From a bacterium (lineage in GTDB: Bacteria; UBA9089; JASEIO01), in the NCBI GenBank assembly GCA_030017475.1, contig JASEIO010000027.1:1-21891 (forward strand): a DNA stretch of 21,891 nucleotides. Reading direction: 5' to 3'. Of this stretch, positions 9,005-15,659 are shown one piece after another. Below the pieces are notes generated by a model, which worked only from the letters and a program-made list of their open reading frames with translations, did not search any database and was not told the origin of the DNA. Position numbers and translations under genes: made by a program. Within the stretch, counting starts at the first letter, position 1, and each line of letters starts with the position of its first letter.

Positions 9005-9142
9005 TTGATTGAAAGATTAAGAGAGAAGATTAAGGAATATCTCAGGGACAAAAAAGGGATTGTTACTGTTTATCTTTCAATAGTTGGAGGGTCAATGGGA
9101 GCAAAGAGAATATTTGAAACAGACCTTGAGAAAAAGGTTTGA
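9005..9142 (+). pseudogene. Short remnant, possibly of a MNT-type nucleotidyltransferase
   Basis: A 45-codon frame starts at a TTG with GAGAGGAAAAA upstream. It begins IERLREKIKEYLRDKKGIV, which looks like the first helix of minimal nucleotidyltransferases. It is followed by TVYLSIVGGSMGAKR where the family has YLFGSxARG. The catalytic Gly-Ser is not properly kept and the frame stops soon after, so it is at best a decayed fragment. It marks the left side of the insert that interrupts the polysaccharide cluster. The assignment is tentative. Confidence 0.3.
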
Positions 9143-9361
9143 TGATGAAAGATTTGGTTGGATTCTGAAATATCCTTCTCCATGAATAGAGCAATTGAGT
9201 AGTCCGAGGAGAAGGGTCTTCATTTCTTTTAGAGAAAGGTTAATCTCTCAAAGGATAACATAACAAAATCGCTCTATATAAAACGATGGCCATTAACTAA
9301 AAGATTGAAAAGATCTTGAGCGTTTCAATGGTTAATTTCAATACCTCAGTTGAACTAATAG

Positions 9362-10042
9362 CTACTTGTTCTTCTGATTGACAAGGAAAGAGTCTCGAGA
9401 GCATATCATGATCAGGCAGTAAGTGCTATAAAATTTCTGTATGACCGTGTATTAAATATGCCAAAGTCTGTGGGTAATCTGCCTAGGCCCTACAAAGAGA
9501 GAAAGCTGCCCGTGGTATTTAGCCAAGAAGAAGTAATGCGCTTGCTTCAATCAGTTAAGAGTCTAAAACATCGGCTAATATTGATGTTAGTTTATTCTGC
9601 TGGACTTAGAGTAATCGAAATAGTAAAATTAAAGGTAGGAGACATTGATGCTAAAAGGCATTTCATTCATATAAAAGGGGCCAAAGGGAGAAAAGATAGA
9701 TATACAGTACTTTCCGATGTAGCGTTAGAAGAATTAAAGAAGTATTGGAAGGAATATAGACCTAACGGATGGTTATTTCAAGGTGCGAAACCTGATAAAC
9801 ATATTTCTCCGAGAACTGTAGAAGCATTTTTGAGCACGCAGTTGAACAGACAAGGATAAGTAAAAACGTATCAGTTCATACACTGCGACATAGTTTTGCT
9901 ACGCATTTATTGGAAAGCGGAACAGATCTAAGATATATTCAAAACTTTTGGGTCATAAAAGTTCTAAGACCACTGAAATCTATACCCATGTAAGCACTAA
10001 AGTTTGGGTAAGATCAAGAGCCCTTTGGACAGTCTCAAATGA
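9362..10042 (+). pseudogene. Tyrosine recombinase (phage/Xer-type integrase), broken by three frameshifts
   Basis: Catalyses site-specific DNA strand exchange when intact. Frame 1 holds the end of the N-terminal core-binding domain (RAYHDQAVSAIKFLYDR) and SAGLRVIEIVKLKVGDI with the first catalytic Arg. It stops at 9857-9859 because a T run at 9827-9831 is one base short. The next frame carries [19 protein letters not shown] (His-x-x-Arg box). A base is lost near 9942, after which a third frame reads [17 protein letters not shown] with the nucleophile Tyr. A further slip near 10002 leads to LGKIKSPLDSLK and a stop at 10040-10042. No start or upstream domain is intelligible before 9362. It lacks the extra insert typical of integron IntI, so it is XerC/D-like. 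Confidence 0.85.
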
Positions 10043-10068
10043 AGATGAGAATCTCAACTACTAAGAAA

Positions 10069-10145
10069 TATCCGCAGTAGTGCAGATAATGTGCTATTTT
10101 GGAAGCATAAACGCAATATTTCGGTTATTTTAAGTTATCTGCCAT
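10069..10145. other. Candidate recombination site downstream of the integrase pseudogene
   Basis: TATCCGCA (10069-10076) and TGCAGATA (10081-10088) form an inverted repeat with one mismatch around GTAG. GCAGATAA (10082-10089) is also the exact reverse complement of TTATCTGC (10135-10142). The segment GTGCAGATAATGT resembles one arm plus the centre of dif-type Xer sites. The motif GTTATCTGCCAT at 10134-10145 recurs as GTTATACGCCAT at 11593-11604, on the other side of the TPR gene. I infer a left boundary of a cassette here. Inner paired boxes as in classical attC were not found. Confidence 0.35.
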
Positions 10146-10190
10146 ATTACTCGGCGTCCATTGGATGAATAAAATATCAAGGAGATTATG

Positions 10191-11465
10191 ATGGGATTAT
10201 TCGATTCATTAAGAAAGCCAAAAATAAAAGGCATTATCAAGTTTTTAAGATTGGAGGATTGGTATTGCTCTCTTACATCGGAACAACAAAGAAAGCTCAA
10301 AGAGTATTCGGGGGAGGGTGAAGATTTAATAAAAAGTGATATTTCTTATAGTTCTCAAACCCAGAAACATTTCTTTTGGACTACAGCTACAAATGCTATT
10401 TATCATAAAGATTACGAATTTGCTATATTTTTGGCAGAGAAAGGACTAACTGCTAAAGGTTCTTTAGTTGATCAACACTTCATCTACCACGCCTTTATAG
10501 AAGCTTACGAAAAGCAAAATGATTACAAAAATGCGAAAAAATATTGCCTTGCTGAATTGGAGGAATTTTCTGAAATTGGTAATGCATTAAAAAAGGGCTT
10601 TGATGGGAAATTACCACCTTCTATTCTTTGCAGAGATACCTTGATCCATATAGTTGTTGATATAGAAAAAGATTATGACGAAGGTGAACGCCTTTTTCAT
10701 TTATTTGTCCAAAAAGGACTCCTTACGAAGGAAGATGCGCAAGATGAATTGCAAAACCTCAGAATTGATAGGATGCATAGTAAAGCGAAAGAATTACTGG
10801 AAAAAGGCAATTTTGAAGAAGCTAAATCAATTTATGACGATATAATAGAGGTGGACAAATCACAGGGAGCAGACATTTACAAAATGTTAGGGAACTATTT
10901 TTTAGAAAAACAATGGGAACAAGAAGCTTTAGAATATTTTCAGAAGTCAATAAGTGCTAATCCACTAATTGGAGGTGTAAAAAGTAAACTTCAGAAACTT
11001 TCGAAAAAGTTGGGAGTTGAAGTCGAATCAAGCGCAAAAGCAGTCCTCGACATTCTACAGGAGAAAGAAAAGACTGCGAACGAATGGTGGGCAAAAAGGG
11101 ACCTAGCAAATGAATATGTAAAAATAAAGCAATATGACCAAGCATGGAGGTTATTTAATGAGGCAATTTTGCTCAGAGCCAAAGAGGGAATGCCATGTGA
11201 TACCATATACCCTCATATGGCAAAAATGCTGGAAAAAGAAAATCGATACAAAGAAGCCCTGTTTCAATACCTGCTTGCTTATAGAGAGTTGTTAAAAGCG
11301 GGTGGAAATGAACCACCTCGATATGTTTCTCAAGGTATTGATCGATGCCTGAGAAAATCTGGGGTTAAAAATCTTAGTCATATCAATTTGTATGAGGTAG
11401 TGAAAAAGGAAACGGATCCAAGTAAAATACAAGCATTATTGGGCAAGTTTTTTGAACAAAAATGA
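10191..11465 (+). CDS. TPR-repeat protein of unknown function
   Basis: A soluble protein of 424 residues with no signal peptide or membrane segment. At least three TPR-like helical pairs are visible: around KAKELLEKGNFEEAKSIYDD, LGNYFLEKQWEQEALEYFQK and LANEYVKIKQYDQAWRLFNE, with a further one near the end (MLEKENRYKEALFQYLLAY). The first 150 residues are alpha-helical without a recognised domain. The start is the ATG at 10191 with AAGGAGATT ahead; an ATG one codon earlier is very close to the SD. It lies alone between two matching recombination-site-like motifs, so it looks like the cargo of a mobile cassette. TPR proteins usually act as protein-binding scaffolds; no specific role can be given. 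Confidence 0.75.
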   Translation: MGLFDSLRKPKIKGIIKFLRLEDWYCSLTSEQQRKLKEYSGEGEDLIKSDISYSSQTQKHFFWTTATNAIYHKDYEFAIFLAEKGLTAKGSLVDQHFIYHAFIEAYEKQNDYKNAKKYCLAELEEFSEIGNALKKGFDGKLPPSILCRDTLIHIVVDIEKDYDEGERLFHLFVQKGLLTKEDAQDELQNLRIDRMHSKAKELLEKGNFEEAKSIYDDIIEVDKSQGADIYKMLGNYFLEKQWEQEALEYFQKSISANPLIGGVKSKLQKLSKKLGVEVESSAKAVLDILQEKEKTANEWWAKRDLANEYVKIKQYDQAWRLFNEAILLRAKEGMPCDTIYPHMAKMLEKENRYKEALFQYLLAYRELLKAGGNEPPRYVSQGIDRCLRKSGVKNLSHINLYEVVKKETDPSKIQALLGKFFEQK

Positions 11466-11510
11466 ATTGTATTGAAATTGTATGAAAAATGAACGCCTGC
11501 GTCATACGTC

Positions 11511-11599
11511 GAATAACACAGCATATACGCTGCGGGCTGAGCCCTTGTCCTTCGAGACATTGCCTTCGGTAACGTCGTATATGCTGGGAAACGTTATAC
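11511..11599. repeat. attC-like imperfect palindrome (cassette recombination site candidate)
   Basis: Outer boxes GAATAAC (11511-11517) and GTTATAC (11593-11599) are near complements. Inner arms CAGCATATACG (11519-11529) and CGTATATGCTG (11576-11586) are perfect complements over 11 bp. The spacers are unequal (1 and 6 bases), giving the asymmetric bulged hairpin typical of folded attC sites. The 46-base centre contains further small hairpins, for example GGGC-TGA-GCCC. GTTATAC differs from the GTTRRRY consensus at one position. A gene starts 27 bases after the site, as in cassettes. Confidence 0.6.
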
Positions 11600-11625
11600 G
11601 CCATTTCGCCTATGGAGATATTAAG

Positions 11626-12264
11626 ATGAAGATATACTTGAAGAGTGATTTGAAGATGTTGTTTTCTGATTTTAAATGGAGGATAAAGGGTATGCTTGAT
11701 GAGGATGGTAATATTTATCCTATCCCCACTATTCCGCAAGTTATAACAGGAATCTTTCAGGAGATAACCAAACATAAGGTTAAGAAATTTATGAAAGAGA
11801 AATATGGATGCGAAATTGTCCAAGGAGGTCCGAGAGAATATCCTGAAATTACACTCATGGGAGGCGAATTCGGCGACCGAAAAATTGCCATTGAGATGAA
11901 AACCACCCGAATGGTTAGTGAAAATAGAATAAGTGGGTTTACAATTGGTAGTTTTGCTGGATATTTTTTGCATCCAGAGAAGAAGATGCCCGGCTGTAAA
12001 TTCCCATACGGAGAATTTGATGAACATTGGATCATAGGTTTCATTTATACATGGAATTCAGAAGTAGACACCTTACATATGGTGTCCGATGTTGAGGTCG
12101 TTGTTCAACCTAAGTGGAAAATTGCTTCAGAATCTACCGGAACAGGTACAACCTTCGCCATTGGGTCTATTAAAGATATAGATAAATTAAGGAAAGGTGA
12201 AGGAGTATTTAAGAGCAAGGAAGATTTTGAAAACTATTGGAGGGAAAGAGGTAAGGAAGGATAG
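11626..12264 (+). CDS. EcoRV-family type II restriction endonuclease
   Basis: Would cut DNA at a short palindromic site unless methylated. The 212-residue protein aligns by eye with EcoRV along most of its length: DGNIYPI, YPEITL (EcoRV YPDFTL), KIAIEMKTT (KIAIDIKTT), EHWIIGFIYT (AHWIIGYVYT), KWKIASESTGTGTTFAIGSI in place of the recognition loop region, and GEGVFKSKEDFENYWR (GKGIFDSEDEFLDYWR). K92 is kept, but catalytic D74 and D90 are E74 and E90, and E45 is Q45. The recognition loop keeps G-x-G-x-T but differs elsewhere, so specificity may differ. The start is the ATG at 11626 with GGAGAT about seven bases upstream. The partner methyltransferase gene follows after 16 bases but is broken. 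Confidence 0.85.
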   Translation: MKIYLKSDLKMLFSDFKWRIKGMLDEDGNIYPIPTIPQVITGIFQEITKHKVKKFMKEKYGCEIVQGGPREYPEITLMGGEFGDRKIAIEMKTTRMVSENRISGFTIGSFAGYFLHPEKKMPGCKFPYGEFDEHWIIGFIYTWNSEVDTLHMVSDVEVVVQPKWKIASESTGTGTTFAIGSIKDIDKLRKGEGVFKSKEDFENYWRERGKEG

Positions 12265-12280
12265 GCTAAAAGAAGGTACG

Positions 12281-12463
12281 ATGAGAATAACACGATATAA
12301 ATCATCAGAGCAACTAACGCTCCCTATTTTCGAGCCACATCACGAGGTAAAGATACCTTCTACGCGGTATCAAGGTAGCAAGGCGAAACTCGTGATAGAA
12401 AATATGGTCCTGGTGGAGGATAAAAAAGGATTGAGATCAATACTAATAATAGAGAAATGGTAA
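12281..12463 (+). pseudogene. Truncated D12-class adenine methyltransferase (modification partner)
   Basis: The 60-codon frame begins 16 bases after the endonuclease stop, with an AGAAGG ribosome site. Residues 25-38 (IPSTRYQGSKAKLV) match the N-terminal motif of D12-class N6-adenine methyltransferases such as M.EcoRV, whose N-terminus as I recall reads IKSQGIKTKLV; the family uses it to bind S-adenosylmethionine. After residue 38 (about 12395) the similarity ends, and unrelated sequence runs to a stop inside the start of the flippase gene. The FxGxG and DPPY motifs are absent, so no activity is possible. The break marks the right-hand junction of the inserted DNA with the polysaccharide cluster. 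Confidence 0.7.
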
Positions 12464-13728
12464 AGCATCTCTTAAATGCAATCAATAAGAGCTTCATCAA
12501 AGAAGTTGGGGTAGTAACAGTTGGTAATGGGATAGGAAGAGCTTTCGCTTTCCTTTCAACAATCTTTCTTGCTCGGATTCTTAGCCCTGAGGAATTCGCT
12601 AACTTTTCTATCTTTTTTACAATAACAATCTTATGCTCGCAGCTTTTTAGTGGGTTTGACAGTGCATTTGTCCGTTTTTTTGCAAGGGAGGAAGATCCAT
12701 CTTCTCTCAGGGCCTTTTTTGTAATCAAAATTGTTTCAATAGCACTCCTCTTTACTATTGGTTTTGGAGTTCTTAACTTGATAGCCTCTTATTTAAAGAT
12801 TGAAGATCATAGGTTATTTATACCAATCAGTTTTGTGGGGAGTGCAGCTATAATATTATTAGCCTTACCAATGTCGGTTTTCCAGACAAAAGAGAAATTC
12901 TCTGTATATAGTGTACTTCTTAGTTCTCCTCTGGTTCTTTTCTTTTTTTCTATAATCATTTTTTGGCACTTCTTTAACTCCACAAATTTTGGGACATATT
13001 TCTATCTATATGTTTTGAGTTTCCTTTTGGTTGCTATTTTGACTATTTTTTTTATATCAAGATATCTTTTGGAAACAACTCATAAAAGCCAAACCATCAT
13101 AGAGATCAAAAAAATCTTTCGCTTTGGTAAATGGTTAGTTTTATCAACAATCTTATATTCTTTTTATCAAAGAGCAGATATCCTAATACTTTCTCATTTT
13201 GCAGACAAAGACACAGTAGGGATATATGCTGTTGCAGTGAGGATGGTCTCTTTACTTAGTCTCATTACTCTATCTATTTCTATCATTTCAAATCCTAAAG
13301 TAAGCAAAGTGAAATCACTTTCTGGTCTCAAAACGTATTTGACGAAAAGTTTTAGAACATTTCTACTTCTATTGCCTCCTCTTTCTATAGTTATCTTGCT
13401 CAGGACTCCATTAATCAAATTATTTTTTGGTGATAAATATCAACAAGCAGGTTCTATATTTATGGTTTTAGCGATTGCCTATGTTCTAATAATGTTCTAT
13501 ACTCCTGGACTTTATTCATTTTATACCCTGAATAAACCATATTTAGTTTTTATAGTAACTTTAGTCAGTGCAATATCTCTTATTTTATTCAGTTATCTAT
13601 TTATTCCAAGTTTACACTATCTTGGGGCTGCTATTTCTGTTTTAGGAAGCGCTTTTACTGGAGCAATCATAACATGTGTCTTGGTGTTTAGATTCTGGAA
13701 GACAGGTGATTTTTCTATTGATTTCTAA
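12457..13728 (+). CDS. Oligosaccharide flippase (Wzx-type, MOP superfamily)
   Basis: An inner-membrane protein of 423 residues with about 12-14 hydrophobic helices, which would flip undecaprenyl-linked repeat units to the periplasmic side. The N-terminus VVTVGNGIGRAFAFLSTIFLAR and ILSPEEFANFSIF is typical of polysaccharide biosynthesis proteins of the Wzx/RfbX family. The segment YQRADILILSHFADKDTVGIYAVAVRM in the middle is a strong family signature. The ATG has only a weak SD-like AGAGAA close to it, and the gene starts inside the fused tail of the truncated methyltransferase. Its original promoter or upstream gene was probably altered by the insertion. Confidence 0.87.
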   Translation: MVKHLLNAINKSFIKEVGVVTVGNGIGRAFAFLSTIFLARILSPEEFANFSIFFTITILCSQLFSGFDSAFVRFFAREEDPSSLRAFFVIKIVSIALLFTIGFGVLNLIASYLKIEDHRLFIPISFVGSAAIILLALPMSVFQTKEKFSVYSVLLSSPLVLFFFSIIIFWHFFNSTNFGTYFYLYVLSFLLVAILTIFFISRYLLETTHKSQTIIEIKKIFRFGKWLVLSTILYSFYQRADILILSHFADKDTVGIYAVAVRMVSLLSLITLSISIISNPKVSKVKSLSGLKTYLTKSFRTFLLLLPPLSIVILLRTPLIKLFFGDKYQQAGSIFMVLAIAYVLIMFYTPGLYSFYTLNKPYLVFIVTLVSAISLILFSYLFIPSLHYLGAAISVLGSAFTGAIITCVLVFRFWKTGDFSIDF

Positions 13729-14302
13729 AAATCTCAAGTTTATCGCAGAGAGATATAATTATGATCCTAATCACAATCTAAGGTATCAAATTCTTAAAGA
13801 GATTGTAGAATTCTATAGGATACAGGAACTATTAATCTTAGGATGTGGTATAGGGGTTTTGGAGTTTATTCTTTCTGATTCAGTCAGATGCATTTCAGTA
13901 GATATTGATCCTTATAAACTTTATATTGCTCAAGAAATTAATTCTGCTAAAAAAAATCGGACTTTTATCCAATCAGATATTTACGAAATAAAACAAAAGT
14001 TAAAGAAAAAATTCCCAGCTATACTTATTTCGGAAGTGCTTGAACATTTGGAAGATGATAAATCTTGCATTAGGGTTGTAAAAAATCTGCTTAAATTGAA
14101 TGGTTTGTTTATCTTAACCGTTCCTAATATTAATCGTTTAACCAATAAGATCCGAAGGTATTATGGTAGGAAAATTCAATTTATGAGTAACGAACATAAA
14201 AAAGAATACACTTATCAACAAATAATTGAATTACTATCCGTCAATGGTTCAAGATCATTCAAGAAAAGTTTATTTACCTTCGATTTCCCAAAGAGGAAGT
14301 AG
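13718..14302 (+). CDS. Class I SAM-dependent methyltransferase, C-terminus apparently frameshifted
   Basis: Probable sugar or lipid-intermediate methyltransferase of the glycan pathway. Motif I LILGCGIGVLEF is near residues 39-50, the acidic VDIDP near 61, and ISEVLEHLED, typical of the Methyltransf_11/UbiG-like group, near 104. I use the TTG at 13718 with AGGTGAT seven bases upstream, overlapping the flippase stop; an in-frame GTG at 13676 would give a longer overlap. The frame ends at 14302 in DFPKRK. In another frame the DNA continues coherently as FPKEEVVRRIISVDS...FKPLWANYLLFVSC to a stop at 14416-14418. One indel near 14270-14285 has therefore probably removed about 45 natural residues. 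Activity is uncertain. Confidence 0.75.
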   Translation: MISKNLKFIAERYNYDPNHNLRYQILKEIVEFYRIQELLILGCGIGVLEFILSDSVRCISVDIDPYKLYIAQEINSAKKNRTFIQSDIYEIKQKLKKKFPAILISEVLEHLEDDKSCIRVVKNLLKLNGLFILTVPNINRLTNKIRRYYGRKIQFMSNEHKKEYTYQQIIELLSVNGSRSFKKSLFTFDFPKRK

Positions 14303-14410
14303 TCCGAAGGATTATTTCTGTGGATAGTATCTTCAGAAAATTTATTCTGAGGTTTAAACCTCTGTGGGCAAATTACCTTTTATTTGTTTCATGTTTAGAG
14401 GTAAATAATT

Positions 14411-14596
14411 GTGGCTAAAAATATCCTTTTGATTACCTATAATTTTCCTCCTATAGGTAGTGTCAGGGCTTTACGTCGGTTGCAGTTTTTAAGGCATTTA
14501 AGTATAGATTATTCAATTGATGTACTTACTATTCAACCTGAAAGGGGATATGGAACCTATGATAAGGATATCATCTCATTGATTCCTAATATTTAA
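14411..14596 (+). pseudogene. N-terminal stub of a GT4-type glycosyltransferase
   Basis: A 61-codon frame starts at a GTG overlapping the shifted methyltransferase stop, with GAGGTAA as SD. It encodes KNILLITYNFPPIGSVRALR and DVLTIQPERGYGTYDKDIISLIPN, the first beta-alpha-beta unit of GT-B family 4 glycosyltransferases including the glycine-rich acceptor loop. It stops after IPNI, where the family continues for another 300 residues. The nucleotide-sugar-binding half and the E-x7-E motif are missing. I read it as a deletion relic left between two intact genes. Confidence 0.65.
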
Positions 14597-14616
14597 GAAG
14601 ATTTGAATTTTATATT

Positions 14617-14637
14617 ATAGTTTTTGCGAAAAACTAT
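14617..14637. repeat. 9-bp perfect AT-rich hairpin
   Basis: ATAGTTTTT (14617-14625) and AAAAACTAT (14629-14637) are exact complements around a GCG loop, in the 62-base gap before the GT2 gene. The stem is too AT-rich to be a convincing terminator. It could be the scar of the deletion that shortened the preceding gene. Confidence 0.5.
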
Positions 14638-14658
14638 TAAAAGGTACTTTTAATTAAA

Positions 14659-15600
14659 ATGAAGGTTTCAGTTATTATACCTGTGAAAAATGAAGAAAAA
14701 CATATTAGAGGTTTGTTAGACTCTTTGTTAACACAGTCCAGAAAAGCCGATGAAATAGTGATGGTGGATGGGGGTTCTACGGACAGAACTATAGAGATCA
14801 TTAATGGTTATAAGAAAGGCGGTATGCCTATAAAACTAATAGAGGTTGATGAAGCGTTACCAGGTAGAGGAAGAAATATTGCCATCGAAGCTGCGCAATA
14901 CGATATTATTGCTATGACTGATGGTGGAATTGTTTTAAACCAAAACTGGCTTGAGAAACTGATTGTACCTTTCGAAAAGGATTCATCTATTGAGGTTGTA
15001 TATGGCACCTATGATTGTTATCCAGAGACACTTTTTGAAAAATGCTTTTGTATAGTATATATGCCTGCCGCTAAACAGATTGAAGGATCAAATGTAAATT
15101 CCCCTTTTCTTGCCTCATCTGCAATAAAAAAAGATATCTGGGAAAAGATTGGGGGATTTAAAGAAAATTTACGGGCAACCGAAGATATGATTTTTATAAA
15201 GGAGATAGAAAAAGGAGGCTTTAAGATAAAGATTGTCCCAGACGCCAAGGTTTATTGGAGACCGCGTAAAAATTTGAAAGAAACCTTTTCTTTATCTTTT
15301 AGATACGCTATTTGCGATGCCATAATGAATTTTCATATATTAAGATATTTAAAAAAATATCTTCTGTATTTGACAGGGATCTATTTATTGTATTTGGCAA
15401 CAAAAGATCCTATTTGGATTATTCTATTATTAATCGGATTTTTACTAAATCTTTTGCTAGTTTGTAGAAAACATTGGAAAGACTTCTTATCGATTATTCG
15501 CAATAAACCTTATGCCATTTTTTATATTATACTCATTATTTTAACATTAGATATTAGTCAACTTATTGGATTCTTAACAGGAAAAATCGGAAAGAGATAA
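14659..15600 (+). CDS. Family 2 glycosyltransferase with C-terminal membrane segments
   Basis: An inverting GT-A enzyme that adds a sugar from a nucleotide donor, acting on the cytoplasmic membrane face. The fold is clear from VSVIIPVKNEEKHIRGLLDS, then DEIVMVDGGSTDRTIEI near residue 40 and the metal-site region AMTDGGIVLN near residue 90. GGFKENLRATEDMIFIKEI is the acceptor-side acidic motif. After residue 225 three hydrophobic helices anchor it to the membrane, as in many exopolysaccharide GT2 proteins. Length is 313 residues and the ATG at 14659 has only a weak, distant AAAAGG. The substrate cannot be told. Confidence 0.88.
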   Translation: MKVSVIIPVKNEEKHIRGLLDSLLTQSRKADEIVMVDGGSTDRTIEIINGYKKGGMPIKLIEVDEALPGRGRNIAIEAAQYDIIAMTDGGIVLNQNWLEKLIVPFEKDSSIEVVYGTYDCYPETLFEKCFCIVYMPAAKQIEGSNVNSPFLASSAIKKDIWEKIGGFKENLRATEDMIFIKEIEKGGFKIKIVPDAKVYWRPRKNLKETFSLSFRYAICDAIMNFHILRYLKKYLLYLTGIYLLYLATKDPIWIILLLIGFLLNLLLVCRKHWKDFLSIIRNKPYAIFYIILIILTLDISQLIGFLTGKIGKR

Positions 15601-15659
15601 TTTTAAAGGTTAGGGATATAGGCTATAATAGAGAATTTTACAGAGATAAGAGACTAAAA

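Noticed and set aside
9362-10042. Integron integrase IntI
   Set aside because: The extra IntI-specific segment between the two catalytic halves is missing; the sequence fits a general Xer/phage recombinase.
11482-11625. Longer N-terminus of the restriction enzyme
   Set aside because: The in-frame extension covers the palindromic site and has no similarity to EcoRV; the ATG at 11626 has a ribosome site and lines up with the start of EcoRV.
11383-12044. Long minus-strand open frames over the nuclease gene
   Set aside because: They are mirror frames of the plus-strand gene, without ribosome sites or family motifs.
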